DNA of 64,000 bases from Ianthella basta (lineage: Eukaryota; Porifera; Demospongiae; Verongiida; Ianthellidae). Positions within the stretch are counted from its first letter, which is position 1; each line of letters opens with the position of its first letter. Location: NCBI GenBank assembly GCA_964019415.1, contig OZ025868.1, forward strand, positions 10,105,143 to 10,169,142, given 5' to 3'. The notes below the pieces were generated by a model. That model was not told where the DNA came from. It worked only from the letters and a program-made list of their open reading frames with translations, and did no database searches. Shown here piece after piece: positions 39,887-51,845 of the stretch. Made by a program: the position numbers and the translations under genes.

Positions 39887-39902
39887 CACCACCACCACCA
39901 CC
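39887..39902 (+). repeat. Short CAC microsatellite interrupting a monomer
   Basis: A short CAC run (CACCACCACCACCACC) replaces the usual G run and AGTCTTAC part of one monomer. It is followed by an atypical AAATTTTATCCTCCAGTGGC. The identical interruption is at 44857-44872 in the second copy of the 4.97-kb duplication. Confidence 0.8.
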
Positions 39903-40997
39903 CAAATTTTATCCTCCAGTGGCTGACTCCAGATGTTGCAAATCACTTCTCTCCTCACCATAGCAAGGGGGGGGGTCTTACCCTATCAAACTCCAGTGCA
40001 TGACTCCAGATGTTGCAATCCAATTCTCTCCTGACCATAAGATGGGGGGAGTCTTACCCATCCAAACTCCAGTGTATGACTCCAGATACTGCAAACCACT
40101 TCTCTCCTGCCCAATAGAAAGGGGGGAGTCTTACGCACACAAACTCCAGTGCATGACTCTAGATGCTGCAAACCACTTCTCTCCAGCTCATTATGAAGGG
40201 GGGAGTCTTACCCACCCAAACTCCAGTGCATGACTCCAGGTGTTGCAAACCACTTCTCTCCTGCCCATTAGCAAGGGGGGGGTCTTACCCTATCAAACTC
40301 CAGTGCATGAGTCCAGATGTTGCAATCCAATTCTCTCCTGACCATAAGATGGGGGGAGTCTTACCCATCCAAACTCCAGTGTATGACTCCAGATACTGCA
40401 AACCACTTCTCTCCTGCCCAATAGCAAGGGGGGAGTCTTACGCACACAAACTCCAGGGCAGGACTCCAGATTTTGCAAACCACATCTCTACTGACTATAA
40501 GCTAAGGGGGAGTCTTACCCACCCAAACTCCAGTGCATGACTCCAGGTGTTGCAAACCACTTCTCTCCTGACCATTAGCAAGGGGGGAGTCTTACCCACC
40601 CAAACTTCAGTGCATGACTCCAGATGTTGCAATCCACTTCTCTCCTGAACATTAGCAAGGGGGGGGGGGGGGGGGTCGTATCCACCTCAGCCACAGTGCA
40701 TGACTCCAGATGCTGCAAACCACTTATCTCCAGCCCATTATGAAGGGGGGAGTCTTACACACTCAAACTCCAGTGCATGACTCCAGATGTTGCAAACCAC
40801 TTCTCTCCTCCCCAATAGAAAGGGGGGAGTCTTACGCACACAAACTCCAGTGCAGGACTCCAGATTTTGCAAACCACATCTCTACTGATGATTAGAAAGG
40901 GGGGAGTCTTACCCACCCAATCTCCAGTGCTTGACTCCAGAGGTTGCAAACCACATCTCTCCTGATGGTTAGAAAGGGGGGAGTCTTACCCACCCAA

Positions 40998-41481
40998 ATT
41001 GAAGTGCATGACTCCAGATGTTGCAAACCACTTGTCTACTGCCCATTAGCACCATGCAAAGGGGGAGTCTTACCCTCCCAAACTCCAGTGCATGACTCCA
41101 GATGTTGCAAACCACTTCTCTCCTGCCCATCAGCAAGAGGGGAGTCTTGCCCAAACAAACTCCAGTGCATGACTCCAGATGTTGCAAAACACTTCTCTCC
41201 TGACCATAGCAAAGGGGGAGTCTTACCCACCCAAATTGAAGTGCATGACTCCAGATGTTGCAAACCACTTGTCTACTGCCCATTAGCACCATGCAAAGGG
41301 GGAGTCTTACCCTCCCAAACTCCAGTGCATGACTTTAGATGTTGCAAACCACTTCTCTCCTGCCCATCAGCAAGAGGGGAGTCTTGCCCAAACAAACTCC
41401 AGTGCATGACTCCAGATGTTGCAAATCACCTCTCTCCTGACCATAGCAAAGGGGGAGTCTTACCCACCCAAATTGAAGTGC
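40998..41481 (+). repeat. 237-bp trimer higher-order repeat (in copy 1)
   Basis: The marker AAATTGAAGTGCATGACTCC recurs at about 40998, 41235 and 41472, spacing 237 bp. Each unit has three monomers. One carries a small insertion giving CCCATTAGCACCATGCAAAG, one has CCCATCAGCAAGAGGGG, and one has the shortened GACCATAGCAAAG. Because 237 is divisible by three, the reading frame is kept from unit to unit, giving unusually long open frames. I regard that as coincidental. Confidence 0.88.
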
Positions 41482-44400
41482 ATGACTCCAGATGTTGCAA
41501 ACCACTTCTCTCCGGACCATTAGCAAGGGGGCAGTCTTATCCATCCAAACTCCAGTGCATCACCCAAGATGTTGCAAACCACTTCTCTCCTGATCATTAG
41601 CAAGGGAAGAGTCTTACCCACCCAAACTCCAGTGCATGACTCCAGATGTTGCAAACCACTTCTCTCCTGACCATAGCAAGAGGGGAGTCTTACCCACCCA
41701 AACTCTGGTGCATGATAGCAGATGTTGCAAACCACTTCTCTCCTGACCATTAGCAAGGGGGGAGTCTTACAAACCCAAACTCCAGTGCATAACTCCGGAT
41801 GTTGCAAACCACTTCTCTCCTGACCATAGAAAGGGGAAAGTCTTGCCCACCCAAACTATGGTGCATGACTACAGATATTGCAAACCACTTCTCTCCTGCT
41901 TATTTGCTAGGGGGGAGTCATATGCACCCAAACTCCGGTGCATGACTACAGATGTTGCAAACCACTACTCTCCTGACCATAGCAAGGAGGGAGACTAACC
42001 CACAAAAACTCAAATGCATGACTCCAGAGGTTGCAAACCGCTTCTCTCCTGAACATTAGCAAGGGGGGGGGTCTTACCCACGCAAACTCCAGTGCATGAC
42101 TCCAGAAGTTCCAAACCACTTTTCTCCTGACTATTAGTAAGGGGGGAGTCTTACCCACCCAAACTCCAGTGCATGACTACAGATGTTGCAAACTACTTCA
42201 ACATTGTCCAATTGCAAGGGTGAAGTTTTACCGACCCAAACTCCAGTTCATGACTCCAGATGTTGAAAAACCACTTCTCTCCTGTCGATAGCAAGGGGGG
42301 AGTCTTACCCACCCAAACTTCGGTGCATGACTCCTGATGTTGCAAACCACTTTTCTACCGACCATTTGCAAAGGGGGAGTCTTACCCACCCAAACTGCAG
42401 TACATGACTCCATTTGTAGCATGCAGCTTCTCTCCTGCCCATTATAAAGGGGGAGTCTTACCCACCAAAACTCCAGTGCATGACTCCTGATGTTGAAAAG
42501 CACTTCTCTCCTGACCATTAGCAAGGGGGAAGTCTTACCCACCCAAATTCCAGTGCATGACTCCAGATGTTGGAAACCACTTTGCTCCATCCCATTAGAA
42601 AGGGGGGAATCTTACCCACCCAAACTCCTGTGAATGACTCCAGATGTTGCAAATCCCTTCTCTCTTGTCCATTAGAAAAGGGGAAGTCTTACCCACCCTA
42701 ACTCCAGTGCATGACTCCAGATGTTGCAAACCACTTCTCTTCTGCTTATTAGCAATGGGGGAGTCTTACCCACCCTAACTCACCCTCCTGCATGTCTCCA
42801 AATGCTGAAAAGCACTTCCTTCCTAACCATTAGCAAGGGGGGAGTCTTACCCACGTAACTCAATTGCATCATTCCAGATGTTGCAAACCACTTCAACCTT
42901 GCCTGATAAGAAGGGTGGAGTTTTACCCACCCAAACTCCAGTTCATGTCTCCAGATGTTGCAAACCACTTCTCTCCTGACCATTTGCAAGAGGGGAGTCT
43001 TACCCACCCAAACTGCAGTGCATGATTCCGTTTGTTGCAAACATTTTCTCTCCTGCTCATTAGCGAGGGGGGGAGTCTTACCCACACAAACTCCAGTGCA
43101 TGACTCCTGATGTTGCAAACCACTTCTCTCCTGACCATATGCAAGGGGGGAGTCTTACCCACCCAAACTTTAGTGCATGACTCCAGATGTTGCAAACCAC
43201 TTCTCTCTTGCCAATTAGCAAGGGGGGAGTCTTACACACCCAAACTCCAGTGCATGACTACAGATATTGTAAACCACTTCTACCCTGCGTATTGGCAAGG
43301 GGGAAGTCTTACCCGCCCAAACTCCAGTGCATGACTCCAGATGTTGCAAACCACTTCTTTCCTGACCATTAGCAAGGGGCAAGTCTTACCCATCGAAATT
43401 CCAGTGCATGATTCCAGATGTTCCAAACCACTACTCTCCTGACCATATCAAGGGGGGAGTCTTACCCACAAAACTCAAGTGCATGACTCAAGATGTTGCA
43501 AACCACTTCTCTCCTGACCATTAGCAAGGGGGGAGTCTTACCCATCGAAACTCCAGTGCATGAATCCAGATGTTCCAAACTTCTTCTCTCCTGACCATAT
43601 CAAAGGGGAGTCTTACCCATCGAAACTCCAGTGCATGAATCCAGATGTTCCAAACTTCTTCTCTCCTGACCATATCAAGGGGGAGTCTTACCCACCCAAA
43701 CTCCAGTGCATGACTCCAGATGTTGGAAACCACTTCATTCCCTAACATTAGTAAGGGGAGAATCTTACCCAAACAAACTCCAGTGCATAATTCCAGATGT
43801 CGAAATCAACTTCTCTCCTGAACATTAGCAAGGGGGGAGTCTTGCCCACCCAAACTCCAGTGCATGACTCCAGATGTTGCAAACCTCTTCTCTCCTGCCC
43901 ATTAGCAAGGGGGGGGGGGGGGGGGGGGAGTCGTACCCAACCAAAATCTAGTGCATTACTCCAGATGCTGCAAACCACTTCTCTCCTAACCATTAGCAAG
44001 TGGGGAGTCTTACCCACTCAAACTCCAGTGCATGACTCCAGATGCTGCAAACCACTTCTCTCCTGACCATAGCAAGGGGGGAGGGAGTCTTGCCCAACCA
44101 ATCTCCAGTGCATGACTCTAGATGTTGCAACCCACTTCTCTCCTGAACATTAGCAAGGGGGAGTCTTACACACCCCAACTCCAGTGCATGACTCCAGATG
44201 TTCCAAACCACTTCTCTCCTGACTATAAGGAAAGGGGGAATCCTACCCACACAAACTTCAGTGTATGACACCATTTGTTGCAAACAACTTCTCTCATGCC
44301 CATTAGAAAGGGGGGAGTCTTACCCACCCAAACTCCAGTGCATGACTCAAGATGTTGGAATCCACTTCACTCCTGACCATAGCAAGGGGGAGACTTACCA

Positions 44401-46452
44401 CCCCAAATTCCAGTGCATGACTCCAGATGTTGCAAACCTCTTCTCCTTTGCCCATTAGCAAGGGGGGGAGTCTTACCCAACAAAAATCCAGTGCATTGCT
44501 CCAGATGCTGCAAACCACTTCTCTCCTGATTATTAGCAAGGGGGAGTCATACCGACCCAAACTCAAGTGTATGACTCCATATGTTGCAAACTACTTCTCT
44601 CCTGACCATAGCAAGGGGGGAGTCTTACCCACCCAAACTCCAGTGTTTGACTCCAGATACATCAAACCATGTGTCTCCTGCCCAATAGCAAGGGGGGGGG
44701 GGGGGGTCTTACCTACCCAACCTCCAGTGCATGACTCTAGATGTTGCAAACCACTTCTCCCCTGACTATAAGTAAAGGGAGAGTCCTACCCACACAAACT
44801 TCAGTGTATCACACCATTTGTTGCAAACAACTTCTCTCTTGCCCATTAGAAAGTTTCACCACCACCACCACCCAAATTTTATCCTCCAGTGGCTGACTCC
44901 AGATGTTGCAAATCACTTCTCTCCTCACCATAGCAAGGGGGGGGGTCTTACCCTATCAAACTCCAGTGCATGACTCCAGATGTTGCAATCCAATTCTCTC
45001 CTGACCATAAGATGGGGGGAGTCTTACCCATCCAAACTCCAGTGTATGACTCCAGATACTGCAAACCACTTCTCTCCTGCCCAATAGAAAGGGGGGAGTC
45101 TTACGCACACAAACTCCAGTGCATGACTCTAGATGCTGCAAACCACTTCTCTCCAGCTCATTATGAAGGGGGGAGTCTTACCCACCCAAACTCCAGTGCA
45201 TGACTCCAGGTGTTGCAAACCACTTCTCTCCTGCCCATTAGCAAGGGGGGGGTCTTACCCTATCAAACTCCAGTGCATGAGTCCAGATGTTGCAATCCAA
45301 TTCTCTCCTGACCATAAGATGGGGGGAGTCTTACCCATCCAAACTCCAGTGTATGACTCCAGATACTGCAAACCACTTCTCTCCTGCCCAATAGCAAGGG
45401 GGGAGTCTTACGCACACAAACTCCAGGGCAGGACTCCAGATTTTGCAAACCACATCTCTACTGACTATAAGCTAAGGGGGAGTCTTACCCACCCAAACTC
45501 CAGTGCATGACTCCAGGTGTTGCAAACCACTTCTCTCCTGACCATTAGCAAGGGGGGAGTCTTACCCACCCAAACTTCAGTGCATGACTCCAGATGTTGC
45601 AATCCACTTCTCTCCTGAACATTAGCAAGGGGGGGGGGGGGGGGGGTCGTATCCACCTCAGCCACAGTGCATGACTCCAGATGCTGCAAACCACTTATCT
45701 CCAGCCCATTATGAAGGGGGGAGTCTTACACACTCAAACTCCAGTGCATGACTCCAGATGTTGCAAACCACTTCTCTCCTCCCCAATAGAAAGGGGGGAG
45801 TCTTACGCACACAAACTCCAGTGCAGGACTCCAGATTTTGCAAACCACATCTCTACTGATGATTAGAAAGGGGGGAGTCTTACCCACCCAATCTCCAGTG
45901 CTTGACTCCAGAGGTTGCAAACCACATCTCTCCTGATGGTTAGAAAGGGGGGAGTCTTACCCACCCAAATTGAAGTGCATGACTCCAGATGTTGCAAACC
46001 ACTTGTCTACTGCCCATTAGCACCATGCAAAGGGGGAGTCTTACCCTCCCAAACTCCAGTGCATGACTCCAGATGTTGCAAACCACTTCTCTCCTGCCCA
46101 TCAGCAAGAGGGGAGTCTTGCCCAAACAAACTCCAGTGCATGACTCCAGATGTTGCAAAACACTTCTCTCCTGACCATAGCAAAGGGGGAGTCTTACCCA
46201 CCCAAATTGAAGTGCATGACTCCAGATGTTGCAAACCACTTGTCTACTGCCCATTAGCACCATGCAAAGGGGGAGTCTTACCCTCCCAAACTCCAGTGCA
46301 TGACTTTAGATGTTGCAAACCACTTCTCTCCTGCCCATCAGCAAGAGGGGAGTCTTGCCCAAACAAACTCCAGTGCATGACTCCAGATGTTGCAAATCAC
46401 CTCTCTCCTGACCATAGCAAAGGGGGAGTCTTACCCACCCAAATTGAAGTGC
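41482..46452 (+). repeat. 4971-bp tandem duplication, copy 2
   Basis: Directly adjoins copy 1 and repeats it. It ends inside a run of 237-bp trimers. Beyond 46452 the trimer continues (CCACTTGTCTACTGCCCATT), whereas copy 1 at the equivalent point joins to the start of copy 2. The breakpoint therefore lies within shared monomer sequence, as expected for unequal exchange. Near identity over 5 kb means either a very recent event or an assembly duplication. Confidence 0.92.
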
Positions 46453-46600
46453 ATGACTCCAGATGTTGCAAACCACTTGTCTACTGCCCATTAGCACCAT
46501 GCAAAGGGGGAGTCTTACCCTCCCAAACTCCAGTGCATGACTCCAGATGTTGCAAACCACTTCTCTCCTGCCCATCAGCAAGAGGGGAGTCTTACCCACC
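45969..46600 (+). repeat. 237-bp trimer higher-order repeat (in and beyond copy 2)
   Basis: Same trimer as at 40998-41481, with markers at about 45969, 46206 and 46443. The third unit extends to about 46600, past the end of the large duplication. The frame stays open for 246 codons (45915-46655) only because the unit length is a multiple of three. Confidence 0.88.
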
Positions 46601-48309
46601 CAAACTCCAGCGCATGACTCCAGATGTTGCAAACTACTTCTATCCTGCCCATTAGCAAGGGGGGAGTCTTTCCCACCCAAACGCTAGTGCATGACTTCAG
46701 ATGTTGTAAACCACTTCTCTCCTGACCATTAGCAAGGGGGGAGTCTTACACACCCAAACTACAGTGCCTGACTCCAGATGTTGCAAAGCACTTCTCTCCT
46801 GACCATAGCGTGGGGAGAGTCTTACCCACCCAAAATCCAGTGCATTACTCCAGATGTTGATAACCACTTCTCTCCTGACCATTTGCTAGGCAGGAGTCTT
46901 ACCCACCTAAACTCCAGTGCATGATTCCAGATATTGCAAACCACTTCTCTCCCGTTCAATAGCAAAGGGGGAGTCTTACCCACCCAAAGTCCAGTGCAGG
47001 ACTCCAAATGTTGCAAACCACTTCTCTCTTGCTCATTAGCAAGGGGGGAGTCTTACCCTCCCAAACTCCAGTGCAAGACTCTAGATTTTGCAAACCACTT
47101 CTCTCCTGCCCTTTAGCAAGGGGGGAGTGTTTCCGAACAAAACTCCAGTGCATGACTCCAGATGTTGCAAACCACTTCTCTCCTGCTCATAAGCAATGGG
47201 GCAGTCTTATTTACCCAAACTCCAGTGCATGACTCCAGATGTTGCATACCACTTCTCTCCTGACCATAGCAAAGGGGGAGTCTTGCCCACCTAAACTCAA
47301 GTGCATGACTCCAGATGTTGAAAAGCACTTCTCTCCTGCCCATTAGCAAGGGGGAGTCTTACCCACCCAAACTCTAGTGCATGACTCCAGATGTTGCAAA
47401 CCACTTCTATCCTGCTCATGAGCAGTGGGGCAGTCTTACCCACCCAAACTCCAGTGCATGACTCAAGATGTTGCAAACCACCTCTCTCCTGACCATAGCC
47501 AAGGGGGAGTCTTACACACCCAAACTCCAGTGCATGACTCCAAATGTTGCAAACCACTTCTCTCCTGACCATAGCAAGGGGAGAGTCTTACCCACCCAAA
47601 CTCCGGTGCATGATTCCTCATGTTGCAAACCACTTCTCTCCTACCCATTACCAATGGGGCAGTCTTACATACCCAAATCCATTGCATGACTCCAGATGTT
47701 GCAAACCACTACTCTCCTGACCATAGCAAGGGAGGAGTTTTACCCACCGAAACTCTATTGCATTACTCCAGATATTGCTAACCACATGTCCTCTGCCCAT
47801 TAGCAAGGGGGGAGTCTTATCCACCCAAACTCCAGTGCATGACTCCAGATGTTGCAAACTGCTCTTCTTCTGTCCATTATCAAGGGGGGAGTCTAACCCA
47901 CCTAAACTCCAGTGCATGACTCCAGATGTTGCAATCCTCTTCTCTCCTGACCATTAGACGGGGGTAGTCTTACAGTACCTACTCAAGCTCCAGTGCATGA
48001 CTCCAGATGTTGCAAACCACTTCTCCCCTTACCATTAGTAAGGTGGGAGTCTTACCAACCCAAACTCCAGTGCTTGACTCCAGATACTGCAAACCACTTC
48101 TCTCCTGTCCAATATCAAGGGGGAGTCTTACCCACCCAAACTGCAGTGCAAGAATCCTCCAGATACTGCAAACCACTTCTCTCTTGCCCATTAGCAAGGG
48201 GGGAGTCTTACCCACACAAACTCCAGTGAATGACTCCAGATGCTGCAAACCACTTCTCTCCTGACTATAAGTAAAGGGGGAGTCTTACCCAATCAAACTC
48301 CAGTGCATG

Positions 48310-51240
48310 ACTCCAGATGTTGCAAACCACTTCTCTCATGACCATTAGTAAGGCGGGAGTCTTACCCACCCAAACTGCAGTGCAAGAATCCAGATGTTGC
48401 AAACCACTTCTCTCTTGCCCATTAGCAAGGGGGGAGTCTTACCCACCTAAACTCCAGTGAATGACTCCAGATTTTGTAAAACACTTCTACCATACCCACT
48501 AACAAGTGGGGAGTCTTACCCACCCAAACTCCAGTGCAGGACTTTAGATGTTGCAAACCACTTCTACCCTTCCCAATAGCAAGGGGTGAATCTTACCCAT
48601 GCAAACTCTAGTGCATGACTCCAGATTTTGCAAACCACTTCTCTCCTGACCACTGGCAAGGGGGGAGTCTTACCCACCCAAACTCAAGTGCATTGCTCCA
48701 GATGTTGCAAACCTCTTCTCTCCTGACCATTAGCAAGGGGGGGAGTCTTACCCACCCAAACTCAAGTGCATGACTCCAGATGTTGCAAAGCATTTCTCTC
48801 CTGACCATAGCAAAGGGAGAGTCTTACCCACCCAAACTCCGGTGCATGATTCCTCATGTTGCAAACCACTTCTCTCCTACCAATTACCAATGGGGGAGTC
48901 TTACATACCCAAATCCATTGCATGACTCCAGATATTGCAAACCACTTCTCTCCTGCTCATAAGCAATGGGGCAGTCTTACCAACCCAAACTCTAGTGCAT
49001 GACTCCAGATGTTGCAAACCACTTCTTTCCTGACCATAGCAAAGGGGGAGACTTACCCACCCAAATTCAAGTGTATGACTCCAGAGGTTCAAAAGCACTT
49101 TTGTCCTGACCATTAACAAGGGGGGAGTCTTGCCCACCCAAACTCCATTGCATGACTCCAGATGTTGCAAACCACTTCTTTCCTGCCCATTTGCTAGGGG
49201 TAGTCTTACACACCCAAACTCCAGTGCAGGAATCCAGATACTGCAAACCACTTCTCTCTTGCCCATTAGCAAGGGGGCAGTCTTACCCACCCAAACTCCA
49301 GTGCATGACTCCAGATGTTGCAAACCACTTCTACCCTTCCCAATAGCAAGGGGGCAGTCTTACCCACCCAAACTCCAGTGCATGACTCCAGATTTTGTAA
49401 ACCTCTTCTACCATGCCCACTAATAAGTGGGGAGTCTTACCCACCCAAACTACAGTCCATGACTCCAGATGTTGCAAACCACTTCTCTCCTGACCATTAG
49501 CAAGGGGGGAGTCTTACCCACAGAAACTCCAGTGTATGAGTCCAGATGTTGAAAACCACTTCTCTCCTGACCACTAGCAAGGGTGGAGTTTTACCCACCC
49601 AAACTCTAGTGCATGACTCCAGATGTAGCAAACTACTTCTCTCCTGCCCATTTGCTAGGGAGGAGTCGTACACACCCAAACTCCAGTGCAGGAATCCAGA
49701 TACTGCAAACCACTTCTCTCTTGCCCATTAGCTAGGGGGGTGTCTTACCCACCCAAACTCCAGTGCATGAGTCCAGATGTTGAAAACCACTTCTCTCCTG
49801 ACCACTAGCAAGGGTGGAGTCTTACCCACTCAAACTCCAGTGCATGACTCCAGATGTAGCAAACCACTTCTCTCCTGCCCATTTGCTAGGGAGGAGTCGT
49901 ACACACCCAAACTCCAGTGCAGGAATCCAGATGTTGTAAACCACTTCTCTCTTGCCCATTAGCTAGGGGGGAGTCATACCCACCCAAACTCCAGTGCAAG
50001 ACTCCAGATTTTGTAAACCACTTCTACCATACCCACTAATAAGTGGGGAGTCTTACCCACCCAAACTCCAGTGCATGACTCCAGATGTTGCAAACCATAT
50101 CTACCTTTCCCAATGGCAAGGGGGGAGTCTTACCCACCTAAACTCTAGTGCATGACTCCAGATGTTGCAAAGCACTTCTCTCCTGGCCATTAGCTAAGGG
50201 GGAGTCTTACCCACCCAAACTCCACTGCATGACTCCAGATGCTGCAAACCACTTCCTCCTGACCATTTGCAAGTGGGGTGTCTTCTCCACCCAAACTCCA
50301 GTGCATGACTCCAGATCTTGAAAGCCACTTCTCTCCTGACCATTAGCAAAGGGGGAGTCTTACCCACCCAAACTCCAGTGCAGGATTCCAGATACTGCAA
50401 AGCACTTCTATCTTGCCCATTAGCAAGAGGGGAGTCATACCCACTCAAACTCCAGTGCATGACTCCAGATGTTGCAAACCACTTCTCTCCTGACCATAGC
50501 AAGGGGGGAGTCTTACCCATACAAACTCAAGTGCATGACTACAGATGTTGCAAACCACTTCTCTCCTGACCATTAGCAAGGGGGGAGTCTTACCCACCCT
50601 AACTCCAGTGCATGACTCCAGATGTTGCAAACCACTTCTATCTTGCCCATTAGCAAGGAGGGAGTCTTACCCATTCAAACTCCAGTGCATGACTCCAGAT
50701 GTTGCAAACCACTTTTCTCTTGCCCATTAGCAAGGGGGGAGTCTTACCCACCCAAACTTCAGTGCATGACTCCAGATGTTGCAAACCACTTCTCTCCTGA
50801 CCATAGCAAAGGGGGAGTCTTACCCACCCAAACTCAAGTGCATGACTCCAGATGTTGCATACCACTTCTCTCCTGTCCATTTGCAAGGGGGTAGTCTTAT
50901 CCACCAAAACTCCAGTGCATGACTCCAGATGTTGAAAAGCACTTCTCTCCTGACCATTAGCAAGGGGGGAGTCTTACCCATGCAAACTCAAGTGCATGAC
51001 TCCAGATGTTCCAAACCACTTCTCTCCTGCCCATTAGCAAGGGGGGAGTCTTACCCACTCAAACTCCGGTGCATGATTCCACATGTTGCAAACCACTTCT
51101 CTCCTACCCATTAGCAATGGGGGAGTCTTACCTACCCAAACTCCAATGCATGACTCCAGATGTTGCAAACCACTTCTCTCCTGCTCATAAGCAAGGGGGG
51201 AGTCTTACCCACTCAAACTCCAGTGCATGACTCCAGATGT
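48310..51240 (+). repeat. 3-kb segmental duplicate, copy E1 (partner 51846-54314)
   Basis: The order of variants matches 51846-54314. The offset starts at 3535 bp and steps through 3611, 3534, 3227, 3151 and 3074. Each step is close to a whole number of 77-bp monomers, so after duplication the copies gained or lost whole monomers. Point differences between matched parts are few. Markers include GGCGGGAGTCTTACC, TTTTGTCCTGACCATTAACA and CATTTGCTAGGG. Confidence 0.85.
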
Positions 51241-51845
51241 TGCAAACCACTTTTCCCCTGCCTATTAGCAAGGGGGTAATCTTACCCACCCAAACTCTAG
51301 TGCAGGAATCCAGATACTGCAAACCACTTCTCTCTTGCCCATTAGCAAGGGGGGAGTCTTACCCACCCAAACTCCGGTGCATTATTCCAGATGTTCCAAA
51401 CCACTTCTCTCCTGCCCATTAGCAAGGAGGGAGTCTTACCCATTCAAACTCCAGTGCATGACTCCAGATGTTGCAAACCACTTTTCTCTTGCCCATTAGC
51501 AAGGGGGGAGTCTTACCCACCCAAACTTCAGTGCATGACTCCAGATGTTGCAAACCACTTCTCTCCTGACCATAGCAAAGGGGGAGTCTTACCCACCCAA
51601 ACTCAAGTGCATGACTCCAGATGTTGCATACCACTTCTCTCCTGACCATTAGTAAGGCGGGAGTCTTACCCACCCAAACTGCAGTGCAAGAATCCAGATG
51701 TTGCAAACCACTTCTCTCTTGCCCATTAGCAAGGGGGGAGTCTTACCCACCTAAACTCCAGTGAATGACTCCAGATTTTGTAAAACACTTCTACCATACC
51801 CACTAACAAGTGGGGAGTCTTACCCACCCAAACTCAAGTGCATGA

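Larger units (their letters stand above)
36513..41481 (+). repeat. 4969-bp tandem duplication, copy 1
   Basis: The whole segment recurs directly downstream at 41482-46452. Every stretch compared matches at an offset of 4969 bp, rising to 4970 and then 4971 because two poly-G runs are one base longer in copy 2 (39723-39736 has 14 G against 15; 40659-40675 has 17 G against 18). I found no substitution. The unit is about 65 monomers and includes rare variants, a (CAC)n-like interruption near 39887, and a 20-G run. The junction at about 41482 joins the AAATTGAAGTG monomer to the copy-2 start. Confidence 0.92.

Noticed and set aside
39887-39902. CAC-rich stretch as a coding His repeat.
   Set aside because: It is a short microsatellite-like change within one monomer, copied exactly in the 4.97-kb duplicate, with no gene around it.
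45915-46655. 246-codon repetitive open frame, and its 218-codon counterpart at 40944-41600.
   Set aside because: It exists only because the local trimer is 237 bp, a multiple of three. The protein is the same satellite translation and has no recognisable domain, signal peptide or start context.
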